From positions 1-42,365 of the forward strand of contig CANIFM010000004.1 of the NCBI GenBank assembly GCA_947466955.1: DNA of 42,365 nt. Reading direction: 5' to 3'. Every line of letters starts with the position of its first letter. Positions within the stretch are counted from its first letter, which is position 1. The notes under the pieces were generated by a model. The model was not told the origin of the DNA. It did not search any database and was given only the letters and a program-made list of their open reading frames with translations. Below are positions 27,505-36,933 of this stretch, one piece after another. This stretch comes from Bacteroidota bacterium. Its GTDB lineage: Bacteria; Bacteroidota; Bacteroidia; Flavobacteriales; Flavobacteriaceae. The position numbers were made by a program, and so were the translations under genes.

Positions 27505-28836
27505 GTGAAAATAAAACTTCAACTTGCTATATTTAATGCACTTACCCGATTAATCGTAATTTTAGTTTTATGGTTTACACTTCCAATATTAGTCGAAAAA
27601 GTAATTTATCACAATGCCAATAAAGATTTAATAGAAAAAAAGCAAAAATTCATTAGCCATTTAGATAAAGAAGAAATCAATGATTTTATTGAACGAAATG
27701 ACAAAACTGAAACGTATGCTAGTTTTTCAACTTTGCACAGTGAATTTCTTCAATTATCACGATTGCCAAAACAATTTGCCCCAAACAAAACCATTTTCAT
27801 TACTGAACCGCGCATAATTGAAGGGGAAGAAAATGATTATAGAATTTTGCAATATGATTTTATTTATGAAAAAATGGCGTACCGATTAGAAATCGGAAGT
27901 AGCTTGAGCGAAATTAAAGACCTTACTTTCACCATTCGATTTTTCATTCTAATTGTGCTTTTCATCATCTTGGTTGTTACTTTTTTGATGGATACTTTTT
28001 TCATTGAATACCTATTAAAACCATTTTATAAAATTATTGACACTAAAATAAGAAGAGTTAATGAACCCGATATTTTTGATCATACCCCAATAAAAACACA
28101 TTCGACAGATTTTCAAGAATTGGATTCGGTTTTGAATCAAATGATGTACAGAATTAGTGAACTTTTCAAAAAAGAAAAACAGTTTATTGCCAATGTTTCT
28201 CACGAATTATTGACGCCAATTGCCATTTTGAAAAACAAATTTGAAAACTTACTACAAAACAATTCTTTGGATGATGATGCAATTGATAAAATTGCAGGTT
28301 CGTTGAAAACATTAGATATGTTGAAGAAAATTATCAATAATTTGCTGCTTATTTCAAGAATTGAAAACCATCAATATGTTGCCAATGAAACCATAAATCT
28401 GAAGGAATTACTATTTGATTTAAAGGATGATTTAAAGGATAGAATCGAAGAAAATGAGTTGACTTTTTCAATGAATCTTGAATCTAATTTTGAATTTTTA
28501 GGCAACAAAACCTTAATTCATATCCTTTTATTTAATTTAATTGTCAATGCAATCAAATACAATAAAACCCAAGGAAGCATAAAAATAAGCGATGAATTTT
28601 CAAATGAAAACTACATTTTATCCATTTCTGACACTGGAATTGGGATGAATGAAAAGCAAATTAGTAAAATATTCAACCGATTTGCCCAAATCAATTCGGC
28701 ACAAGAGGGACACGGACTTGGTTTGGCTATAGCCGATAGTATTGCGCATTTTCATCACTTTAAAATTGAGGTAAATTCAATACCAAACGACGGAACTACA
28801 TTTCAATTAATTTTCCCAAAAAAGGCAAAATCATAA
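27505..28836 (+). CDS. Sensor histidine kinase (GTG start)
   Basis: Two TM segments, H-box FIANVSHELLTPIAILKNKFENLL, N-box and G-box (DTGIGMN; GHGLGLAIADSIA). Confidence 0.94.
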   Translation: MKIKLQLAIFNALTRLIVILVLWFTLPILVEKVIYHNANKDLIEKKQKFISHLDKEEINDFIERNDKTETYASFSTLHSEFLQLSRLPKQFAPNKTIFITEPRIIEGEENDYRILQYDFIYEKMAYRLEIGSSLSEIKDLTFTIRFFILIVLFIILVVTFLMDTFFIEYLLKPFYKIIDTKIRRVNEPDIFDHTPIKTHSTDFQELDSVLNQMMYRISELFKKEKQFIANVSHELLTPIAILKNKFENLLQNNSLDDDAIDKIAGSLKTLDMLKKIINNLLLISRIENHQYVANETINLKELLFDLKDDLKDRIEENELTFSMNLESNFEFLGNKTLIHILLFNLIVNAIKYNKTQGSIKISDEFSNENYILSISDTGIGMNEKQISKIFNRFAQINSAQEGHGLGLAIADSIAHFHHFKIEVNSIPNDGTTFQLIFPKKAKS

Positions 28837-28867
28837 ACAAAAGTTAAACTTTTTTTCAAGGGCAAAT

Positions 28868-28902
28868 CTTCATTTAAACTTCATTTTACGAGCCTACATT
28901 TG
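28868..28902 (+). promoter_or_regulatory. Candidate response-regulator operator (two direct repeats) plus -7 element TACATTTG
   Basis: CTTCATTT at 28868 and 28879 (11-bp period), then TACATTTG at 28895-28902. Confidence 0.5.
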
Positions 28903-28944
28903 TATCATAAAATAATCAAATTATTAATTATTAAATCTTACATT

Positions 28945-29142
28945 ATGAAAAAAGTAATCATGTTAGTTGCTGTTCTTTTAGGAACAACTGTAATGGTAAA
29001 TGCTCAAACTGAACCAGCTAAAACTGCTCCTGCTAAAGAAGTAAAAGCTGCAAAACACGCTAAAAAAGCTAAAGCTGAGAAAAAAGCTGATGCTCCAAAA
29101 GCTGAAGCAACTAAAGTTGAAGCTCCAAAAGCAAAAAAATAA
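28945..29142 (+). CDS. Small secreted Ala/Lys-rich protein
   Basis: MKKVIMLVAVLLGTTVMVNAQ signal peptide, then TEPAKTAPAKEVKAAKHAKKAKAEKKADAPKAEATKVEAPKAKK. The track start at 28900 is a TTG in the promoter. Confidence 0.8.
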   Translation: MKKVIMLVAVLLGTTVMVNAQTEPAKTAPAKEVKAAKHAKKAKAEKKADAPKAEATKVEAPKAKK

Positions 29143-29193
29143 TTAAAACCTTTTTTGCTGAGTTTACTCAAATAAAAGTTAATTATTGAAAAA

Positions 29194-29223
29194 GCTGGTA
29201 AAGAAATTTATCAGCTTTTTTTT
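29194..29223 (+). terminator. Rho-independent terminator
   Basis: GCTGGTAAA-GAAA-TTTATCAGC followed by T8. Confidence 0.8.
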
Positions 29224-29333
29224 GTGGTATCTATTTGTATTATAAGGCTTAAGCTACAATTGGAGTTAATTTTTATTTAACAGAAGTATCTTTTTACTAA
29301 TTTAGTCGTTATTTTGTGTAAAATTTTATTTAA

Positions 29334-30569
29334 ATGGTTTTTCGCATACTTTTATTGTGTCTAATTTTATTGATTATCGACATTTACGCCTACCAAGCAT
29401 TACGAACTTTACTCAAGTTGAAATGGATGCTGGTTTCCTACCAAATTATCAGTTTTTTTCTTCTAATTTTTATCGTTTATTCCTTTATGCAATTCGACCG
29501 ATCCGTTGGTCAAACCAAGCAAACGATGTACACGATGGGACTTCTTTTATTAGTTTACATCCCAAAAATCGTAATGGCATTAGTATTAATGGGCGAGGAT
29601 ATTTTTAGAATTGGTGCGGGAACGGTGAATTATTTTTCAAATTATAACAGTGAAATTGATTTCCTTGCTTCAAGACGAAAATTCGTCAGTCAAATAGGTT
29701 TGGGATTGGCAGCAGTTCCTTTTTTATCATTAATTTATGCCGTTACAAAAGGAAAATACAATTATAAAGTAATCAAACAGCAAATTTTTTATCCCGATTT
29801 ACCAGATGCTTTTGATGGTTTCACAATTACTCAAATCTCGGATGTTCACAGCGGAAGTTTTGACAATCCCGATAAGATAAATTACGCTATTGATTTGGTA
29901 AACGAACAAAATTCGGATATGATTTTGTTTACAGGTGATATCGTAAATACAGATGCCAAAGAAATGCATCCTTGGATTGACACTTTCAATCGAATTAAAA
30001 AACACGAATATGGGAAATTTTCCGTTCTTGGAAATCACGATTATGGCGAATATGTAACTTGGCCAACAGAACAAGAAAAAGTTGATAATTTTGAAGCTAT
30101 TAAAGATTTATACGGACAAATTGATTTTAAACTTTTATTGAACGAGCATACATTTATCCAAAAAGGCGAAGATAAAATTGCCCTTGTAGGCGTTGAAAAT
30201 TGGGGTAATAATTTCAAAAAAGTAGGCGATATTAATTTGGCTTCCGCCAATTTGACTAAGGATGATTTCAAGATTTTAATGAGTCACGACCCGTCACATT
30301 GGGAATATGAAGTGAAAAATCACGAAAAACATTTTCATCTAACATTATCTGGACACACGCACGGAATGCAATTTGGTATTGAAATTCCAGGATTTATAAA
30401 GTGGAGTTTGGCGCAATATGTCTATAAACAATGGGCTGGTTTATACGAAAACAAAGGAAGATACGTTTATGTGAACAGAGGATTTGGTTTTCACGCTTAT
30501 CCTGGACGTGTTGGAATAATGCCAGAAATTACTGTTATAGAACTAAAAAAAGGAAAATATACAGTGTAA
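29334..30569 (+). CDS. Membrane-associated metallophosphoesterase
   Basis: N-terminal TM helices, then ITQISDVHSGSF, FTGDIVN, VLGNHDYG and LSGHTHGMQFG. Confidence 0.93.
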   Translation: MVFRILLLCLILLIIDIYAYQALRTLLKLKWMLVSYQIISFFLLIFIVYSFMQFDRSVGQTKQTMYTMGLLLLVYIPKIVMALVLMGEDIFRIGAGTVNYFSNYNSEIDFLASRRKFVSQIGLGLAAVPFLSLIYAVTKGKYNYKVIKQQIFYPDLPDAFDGFTITQISDVHSGSFDNPDKINYAIDLVNEQNSDMILFTGDIVNTDAKEMHPWIDTFNRIKKHEYGKFSVLGNHDYGEYVTWPTEQEKVDNFEAIKDLYGQIDFKLLLNEHTFIQKGEDKIALVGVENWGNNFKKVGDINLASANLTKDDFKILMSHDPSHWEYEVKNHEKHFHLTLSGHTHGMQFGIEIPGFIKWSLAQYVYKQWAGLYENKGRYVYVNRGFGFHAYPGRVGIMPEITVIELKKGKYTV

Positions 30570-30583
30570 TATGTTAAATTCCT

Positions 30584-30591
30584 TATATTTG
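30584..30591 (+). promoter_or_regulatory. -7 element (TATATTTG) upstream of the thioredoxin-fold gene
   Basis: TATATTTG about 50 bp before the ATG; -33 element not clear. Confidence 0.35.
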
Positions 30592-30642
30592 TACCGTATT
30601 ATCTCTATTCAGAAGTCTAAATTATATTAAATTTTTGGTTTT

Positions 30643-30939
30643 ATGTCAAAATTTGGAGAACTTATAAATACTCAATTGCCAGTGCTAATTGATTTTTACA
30701 CGGAATGGAACGAGCCATCGGTTTCTATGCATCCTGTTATTAGAGATGTGGCGGCAGCCCTTGGTGACAAAGCTAAAGTCATTAAAATTGACGTTGATAA
30801 AAATCAAGAATTAGCCGATGCTTTACGAATCAAAGGACTTCCAACTTTGATGATTTACAAAGAAGGTCAAATGGTTTGGAGACAATCTGGTGAGCTTGAT
30901 GCCAACACAATTATTGGTCTTGTTCAAGAGCAACTCTAG
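30643..30939 (+). CDS. Thioredoxin-fold protein lacking the CxxC active site
   Basis: Thioredoxin layout (LIDFYTEWNEPSVSMHPVI...VIKIDVDKNQELADALRIKGLPTLMIYKEGQ) but WNEPS where WCGPC is expected; no Cys in the ORF. Confidence 0.88.
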   Translation: MSKFGELINTQLPVLIDFYTEWNEPSVSMHPVIRDVAAALGDKAKVIKIDVDKNQELADALRIKGLPTLMIYKEGQMVWRQSGELDANTIIGLVQEQL

Positions 30940-31037
30940 GCTCAAAAATTCCTTTTTAAGTATTAATTTACCTTTTATTTGAAAAAATAACCACTTTTTT
31001 CATTCTAATTCCCATTATTTTTTACTTTTTTTTAGAT

Positions 31038-31685
31038 TTATTCCAAAATAGCAAAGGAAAATCCTTTTTCTTTCAAGAATTCTAACGTTTTTGGTAACGC
31101 ATATTCTAAATTTCGGAACGCTTTTTTGCTATCGTGAAATACAATAATACTGCCTGTAGTTACATTTTTCAATACATTCTGCAAACATTTTTCTGGAGTT
31201 ACGTCAGCGTCAAAATCGGCAGTGAGAATGTCCCACATAATAATTTTATATGCCAAATTGCGTAATTCTTTCGCTTGCCTGCATTTTATTCTTCCGTAAG
31301 GCGGTCTGAAGATTTCAGGTTTTAGATTTTCTATTTTAGAATGTTTCGAAATTGCTTCCTGACAAAGCAGTACGTTTTCAACATACTCTTTAGCGGAAGT
31401 TTCCCAACCTTTCAAATGATTGAAAGTGTGATTTCCCACAGAATGTCCTTTTGAAAGTACCGAATTAAAGATTTCTGGAAACTTATTTATGTTGTCACCA
31501 ATGCAAAAAAAGGTGGCTTTGGCTTCAAATTTTTCTAATTGTGATAAAGTCCATTCGGTGATTTCTGGCGTTGGCCCATCATCAAAAGTGAGATATACTT
31601 TTTTTTCATTGTTCGGGACATCCCAAATGTATTTTGAGAATATTTTCTTAACTATGAAATTTGTTTTTATCCAATAGAAACTCAT
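31038..31685 (-). CDS. Polysaccharide deacetylase family protein
   Basis: VYLTFDDGPTPEITEWTL, GHSVGNHTFNHL, FRPPYGRIK: NodB-domain motifs. Confidence 0.95.
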   Translation of the reverse strand: MSFYWIKTNFIVKKIFSKYIWDVPNNEKKVYLTFDDGPTPEITEWTLSQLEKFEAKATFFCIGDNINKFPEIFNSVLSKGHSVGNHTFNHLKGWETSAKEYVENVLLCQEAISKHSKIENLKPEIFRPPYGRIKCRQAKELRNLAYKIIMWDILTADFDADVTPEKCLQNVLKNVTTGSIIVFHDSKKAFRNLEYALPKTLEFLKEKGFSFAILE

Positions 31686-31732
31686 AAAACTTGAATTTTA
31701 TTTAAAAAATAAGCCACGAAGCAAAAGTAGCA

Positions 31733-31794
31733 TAAACACAGATTTCACAAATTCACATAGAAAAATCTGTGCTAATCTGTGAAATCTGTGTTTA
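31733..31794. repeat. TAAACACAGATTTCACA...TGTGAAATCTGTGTTTA imperfect inverted repeat
   Basis: Long near-palindrome, related to 13321-13379. Confidence 0.75.
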
Positions 31795-31825
31795 ATTTAA
31801 TCTATATATTTGCTCAGAAATGCTT

Positions 31826-34800
31826 CTATTCATTATCACGACCAAATCGCTCAAACATTTTATTATACATATTGAAAACCTTTTTGTTTTCGTTGTAAAA
31901 TGATACGGCCTCATTATTTTTCATCACTTCCAATAAACTTCTGTAACGCTCAATATTAGTGACAACTTCCATTGCTACAGAACCTAAATCCGATGGTTTG
32001 TAAGTGCCATAATATTTCAGTTGCTCTTTGTATTTTGCCGTTAATTCATTAAGCAATTTACGTGCTTTTTCCTTTTTACCAATAGCATAATAACCACTTG
32101 CAAAAGGCTCAACCATAGTGTAATAATCGTAATATTTCAAAGGCATTTTTGCCATTCCCAAATCAATTACTTTTTCCGCCTTCGCAAATTTCCCTTCGTT
32201 AATTAGCTGTTCCATTAACCTTGAAATGTTGGTTCTGTAGGAAATACTATTTCTGCGTGTTTCAGGATCGTGGTAAATTTTTGAACTATCACCGTTGCCC
32301 CAATCCCATTTCATTATCAAATTGTACATAACATCTGAATCAATTGAACCCATATCATGTTGGCTCGCATCTTTTGGCAACGGCGTTTTTATAGGAACTA
32401 ATTTGTAAACCATTCCATCCAATTGAAGGTAATCTTTCATCCAAATATAATCATCATCGCCAAAGCTTCCAGGCGAAAAATAGATTGGTCGTTTCCAATT
32501 ATTATTGGCAACAATGTCTAACATCATCAAACGGTTTTTGTAAATCGCTCTTCCTTTTATGTCAATATCAATATAAGGAACGATGGAATCATAGAATTTT
32601 GGATTGACCACTTTGTTCTTAATGATGTTGTTTTTGTCAATTAGAAGTCGGATTTTATTGGTTGGATAAAAATGAACTTTTTGTCCATTTTGCATATCAA
32701 CAATTGTTTTTGGATCGTTGCTTTTTGCAAATTCCATAAAACTTTTAATGTCCCAACGCGCTTCCGTTAATTGATTGTAAACGATATAATCCAATTTATC
32801 TCCAACATATTGGTCGTGTGTAAACGAAATCGGCAAACCATCAGATTTATACGATTTGCTTTTCATTTGATCAATATACCAATCGGTCATAAACAAACTC
32901 GTATTTACAATTTTGATGTCCGTTCTCACATTCTCAATTTCTTGAGCGTACCAAAGTGGGAACGTATCGTTGTCGCCAATGGTAAATAAAATTGCATTTT
33001 TATCACAAGAATTCAGATAATTTTTTGCCAATGCAATCGCGGTATATTTTCCAGAACGGTCGTGATCATCCCAGTTTTGCGTTGCCATTAAAGCTGGCGC
33101 ACCAATCAAAGTTACAGCAAGAACAAGCGGTCCAGCAATTTTTGGTTGTAAATAATTCTTCAAATAATCGTAAATTGCAAATACGCCAATTCCAATCCAA
33201 ATGGCGAAAACATAAAACGAACCTACCAAAGCATAATCTCTTTCACGAGGTTCAAAAGGTCTTTCGTTCAAATAAACTTTCAATGCCAATCCTGTGAATA
33301 AAAACAAAACTAAAAGTACATAAAAACTCTTTTGGTCTTTTTTAGCGTGGTATAATAATCCGATAATTCCCAGTAAAAACGGAATGAAATAATAGACATT
33401 TCTACCTTTATTGTTCAATGTATCCGAAGGCAAATCTACTTGTGAACCTAAATGTGCTTCGTCGATAAAATTAATTCCGCTCAACCAATTTCCATCTATT
33501 GTATCATAATTTCCTTGATTGTCATTTTGACGACCCGTGAAATTCCACATTAAATACCTCCAATACATATATCCAAATTGGTATTCAAACATAAAGCTGA
33601 AATTATCAACTGTGGTTGGTTTTTCAATGATTAAGTAATCGCCATAACTTTTCAAGAAAGAAATATAACCTTCATTATCTATTTTTTTGGCAGCATAAGC
33701 AGCTCTAAATTCCGCAACAGTTTTCTCAACTTCATTGCGTAATTGCGCCGTTGCTTTTCCAACTTCTTCTTCGGTTAATTTATTTACATCGATTCCATAT
33801 TCGCCTAATTCGTCTTCATATGGATGATTTGGGTCGATTTTAAATTCTAACGGATGCGTAAAATTCATATAATTTTCTACGTGCTCCGTGCTCCATAATC
33901 GGGGTAAAATCGCTTTGTGATTGTCGTCACTGTTTTGTTCTGCGTTTTTAAAATTATTGGTAATGATATATTTTCCTGTTTTATAATCTCTTTCGTAATT
34001 GGGTGCTTTGTCTAAATAAGGGGTTTCTTTATCCAAACCTGCAAAAGTATCTGAGTATTGAGGTCCATAAAACAATGGGTTAACGCCGTATTGTTCTCTG
34101 TTATAATACGCTAAAACTTCTGCTGCATCTGATGGTTTATTTTCGTTGATTACGGTATTTGCATTAGCGCGAATGGGCAACATCATCCAAGTTGAAAAAC
34201 CAATGAAGATGAATAATATGCACAGAATTAAAGTGTTAATCTGAACATATCCTTTTGATTTTGTGTATTTAATTCCAAAATAAAACAAACTTATCAATAA
34301 TAATGTCACGAAAATAGTCCCAGAATCAAACGGCAATCCCATTTCATTGACCATAAAAATCTCCGCTTTTCCGAAAAATGCCATTGTCAAAGGCAATAAT
34401 AATTTGAAGATAAATAACAAAACGGCAACGACAACAACATTGGCAATGATGAAATTTTTAACCGTTACAGTTTTATAATTTTTGAAGAAATATAAAAATC
34501 CAATCGCAGGAATAGTCAATAATGCCATAAAGTGAACGCCGAAAGAAAGTCCAATTACCAATGAAATCAATAGCAACCATCTGTTTCCTCGTGGCGTATT
34601 CATATCTTGTTCCCATCGCAAACCGAGCCAAAACAACAATGCTATAAACAAAGTTGCCATTGCATAAACTTCCGCTTCAACGGCATTAAACCAGAAACTA
34701 TCTGAAAAAGTATATGCCAAAGCACCAATAAATGAACTTCCTAATATTACAATTGCATTATTTTTTGAGATTGGCTCTACCGCTTCATTTTCAGAATTTG

Positions 34801-35137
34801 AGTCAGAAATTGAAGAAACTATCTTTCTAATAAGTAATGTTGACGACCAAAACAGGAATAAAATTGTGAAGGCACTTGAGAAAACCGACATCATATTTAC
34901 CATTAGGGCAACGTGTTCTGCATCGGTTGCAAACATTGCAAAGAAAGCGCCAATCATCTGAAACAAAGGTGCTCCAGGTGGATGTCCGACTTCTAATTTT
35001 GCAGCTGTGGCGATATATTCCCCGCAATCCCAGAAACTCATAGTGGGTTCAACGGTGAGCGTGTAGGTTGTTAATGCTATTGCAAATGTGATCCAGCCTA
35101 AAATGGTATTCCATTTATTGAAGTTGAAGTTTGTCAT
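31826..35137 (-). CDS. DUF2723 multi-pass membrane protein (predicted glycosyltransferase-like)
   Basis: VEPTMSFWDCGEYIATAAKLEVGHPPGAPLFQMIGAFFAMF is the DUF2723 signature; multiple TM helices and a soluble C-terminal domain. Confidence 0.93.
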   Translation of the reverse strand: MTNFNFNKWNTILGWITFAIALTTYTLTVEPTMSFWDCGEYIATAAKLEVGHPPGAPLFQMIGAFFAMFATDAEHVALMVNMMSVFSSAFTILFLFWSSTLLIRKIVSSISDSNSENEAVEPISKNNAIVILGSSFIGALAYTFSDSFWFNAVEAEVYAMATLFIALLFWLGLRWEQDMNTPRGNRWLLLISLVIGLSFGVHFMALLTIPAIGFLYFFKNYKTVTVKNFIIANVVVVAVLLFIFKLLLPLTMAFFGKAEIFMVNEMGLPFDSGTIFVTLLLISLFYFGIKYTKSKGYVQINTLILCILFIFIGFSTWMMLPIRANANTVINENKPSDAAEVLAYYNREQYGVNPLFYGPQYSDTFAGLDKETPYLDKAPNYERDYKTGKYIITNNFKNAEQNSDDNHKAILPRLWSTEHVENYMNFTHPLEFKIDPNHPYEDELGEYGIDVNKLTEEEVGKATAQLRNEVEKTVAEFRAAYAAKKIDNEGYISFLKSYGDYLIIEKPTTVDNFSFMFEYQFGYMYWRYLMWNFTGRQNDNQGNYDTIDGNWLSGINFIDEAHLGSQVDLPSDTLNNKGRNVYYFIPFLLGIIGLLYHAKKDQKSFYVLLVLFLFTGLALKVYLNERPFEPRERDYALVGSFYVFAIWIGIGVFAIYDYLKNYLQPKIAGPLVLAVTLIGAPALMATQNWDDHDRSGKYTAIALAKNYLNSCDKNAILFTIGDNDTFPLWYAQEIENVRTDIKIVNTSLFMTDWYIDQMKSKSYKSDGLPISFTHDQYVGDKLDYIVYNQLTEARWDIKSFMEFAKSNDPKTIVDMQNGQKVHFYPTNKIRLLIDKNNIIKNKVVNPKFYDSIVPYIDIDIKGRAIYKNRLMMLDIVANNNWKRPIYFSPGSFGDDDYIWMKDYLQLDGMVYKLVPIKTPLPKDASQHDMGSIDSDVMYNLIMKWDWGNGDSSKIYHDPETRRNSISYRTNISRLMEQLINEGKFAKAEKVIDLGMAKMPLKYYDYYTMVEPFASGYYAIGKKEKARKLLNELTAKYKEQLKYYGTYKPSDLGSVAMEVVTNIERYRSLLEVMKNNEAVSFYNENKKVFNMYNKMFERFGRDNE

Positions 35138-35240
35138 ATTTATAGTATGAATTTTACTTTGATTTTTAGATGTACAAAGAAAATGTTTTTTTGCTTAAAG
35201 AAATGCTAAATATTTATTTTTAATTTTTTTACCTAAAAAA

Positions 35241-35271
35241 TTTGTGGAACTTAAAATTTCGATTAAATTTG
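35241..35271 (+). promoter_or_regulatory. tRNA promoter TTTG-N19-TAAATTTG
   Basis: TTTG 35241-35244, TAAATTTG 35264-35271, tRNA starts at 35295. Confidence 0.65.
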
Positions 35272-35294
35272 CACTCGCTTAACAGCAACGGAAT

Positions 35295-35365
35295 TGGTCT
35301 ATGGTGTAATGGTAACACAACTGTTTTTGGTGCAGTCGTTCTAGGTTCGAGTCCTAGTAGACCAA
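35295..35365 (+). tRNA. tRNA-Gln (anticodon TTG)
   Basis: TGGTCTA/TAGACCA acceptor, GTGT/ACAC D-stem, ACTGT-TTTTGGT-GCAGT anticodon arm, CTAGG-TTCGAGT-CCTAG T-arm; CCA not encoded. Confidence 0.95.
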
Positions 35366-35370
35366 CAAAA

Positions 35371-35400
35371 AACTCCTCAACAAATTGAGGAGTTTTTTTA
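35371..35400 (+). terminator. Rho-independent terminator after tRNA-Gln
   Basis: AACTCCTCAA-CAAA-TTGAGGAGTT followed by a T-run. Confidence 0.9.
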
Positions 35401-35431
35401 TTTTGAGAAGGTTGTTATTTACTCTTTCAAA

Positions 35432-36601
35432 TTAAAACGATTTCAAAAACCTGTTTTTTGTAAAAAAAGTCATAATAATTACCACAATTCTTATGAAAAA
35501 ATAAGACAATAAGTTAGAATACCTTGTAAAAAAACCATCTCTCTTTTTTAATGTTTCTGGAGTTATTTTGGTGCATTGCACAATTATTTTATCTAAATCC
35601 AATAAAAATTTCTCAGAAAAAGATTCCGATTTAACTTCCACATTCATTTCGATACTTCCAAAAGAACTTAAATTATTCATATTAAAGGAGCCAATGGTTG
35701 TCCATTTTCTATCTATAACCGCTGCTTTTCCATGTAAAACCGATTTATTCCATTCGTATATTTCAATATTATATTTCAATAAAAGGGAATACAAATATAG
35801 GGAGGCGCTTCTTAAAAATGGTAAATCAGAAATTCCAGAAACTATCAATGTTATAGGTACGTTTCGCTTTGATGCTTTTTTTAATGCCCAAGCAATTTTT
35901 CTTCCTGGGAAAAAATAACTACCAACAATTACAATTTCTTTTTGAGCGTTTGAAATCGCTTTCACATATTCTTTTTGAACCTCATTTTTTCTATTCAACC
36001 AATCGTTTTGTAATATTCTAACAGCAATTGGTTCTTTATCAAAAATAGTAGCTTCAATTTTACTTTTCCGTACCTTTCTTTTTTTGAAATAAAAATTTCT
36101 GCAAATTTGTTGAACAGGTCTAGCCACTTTGCTTTCTATTTCAATTGCATAGTCAAGCCAAGGAGTTTCAAAGGAACTTGTATGGTATTTATCGGCAATA
36201 TTTATTCCTCCAATCAATACTTTTTTACCATCAGAAACGACTACTTTTTGATGCAATCTGCGTCCGATATAAAAAGAATTTAAAGAAAATAAAGGGGAAA
36301 AAAAACGAACATTTACACCGTAATATCGCAGTTCTTTTACAATATTTGATGAAAATGAGTTGGAACCAAATCCATCTAAAAGCAAATAGATTTTCACGTC
36401 TCGATTGGCAGCTTTTTTCAAGGCTTCAACGATTCTTAAACCCGTTGAATCGGTGTCAAAAATGTAAGTTTGTATGTGTAATTCCTTTTTGGATTCATTA
36501 ATTAATTCTTCTAATCGCAAGAAATAGTCATTGCCACTGTAAACCAATTCAATTGTTTTTTGAGGAGAACGTGTTTTTATTTCCTGTAATAACATAGTCA
36601 T
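35432..36601 (-). CDS. Phospholipase D / cardiolipin synthase-like protein
   Basis: Two HKD motifs: HQKVVVSDGKKVLIGGINIAD and HGKAAVIDRKWTTIGSFNMNN. Confidence 0.92.
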   Translation of the reverse strand: MTMLLQEIKTRSPQKTIELVYSGNDYFLRLEELINESKKELHIQTYIFDTDSTGLRIVEALKKAANRDVKIYLLLDGFGSNSFSSNIVKELRYYGVNVRFFSPLFSLNSFYIGRRLHQKVVVSDGKKVLIGGINIADKYHTSSFETPWLDYAIEIESKVARPVQQICRNFYFKKRKVRKSKIEATIFDKEPIAVRILQNDWLNRKNEVQKEYVKAISNAQKEIVIVGSYFFPGRKIAWALKKASKRNVPITLIVSGISDLPFLRSASLYLYSLLLKYNIEIYEWNKSVLHGKAAVIDRKWTTIGSFNMNNLSSFGSIEMNVEVKSESFSEKFLLDLDKIIVQCTKITPETLKKRDGFFTRYSNLLSYFFIRIVVIIMTFFTKNRFLKSF

Positions 36602-36904
36602 TTAGGTTTTATTTAAAGTGAAATTTAATTGAATAAATAGGCTAGTTTCTTTGTAATAGAATCCCTTCTTTTAACGGTAACTTTTAAATTTATATTGTTT
36701 AATATATCAAGTTTAACTTTTTTATAAGTATATATAGTTATAAAAATAACATTTGTATTCTATTTAAAATATGTTTGATTAAATAAACCGATGAAAAGTA
36801 AATATCCCCGATAAAATGCATCTTTGACATTTGAACAAGCCCTTTCGATAAATTAATTTCAAAAACAATCATTAATAAAGAGTTTATAATTCAATTCTTA
36901 CTTT

Positions 36905-36912
36905 TATCTTTG
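36905..36912 (+). promoter_or_regulatory. -7 element (TATCTTTG) upstream of maeB
   Basis: TATCTTTG overlaps the track's TTG start, which argues for the ATG at 36934. Confidence 0.5.
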
Positions 36913-36933
36913 TATGTTAAAACTAACATTGAA

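Noticed and set aside
32771-33297. Plus-strand ORFs antisense to the DUF2723 gene
   Set aside because: Out-of-frame readings of a well-supported CDS.
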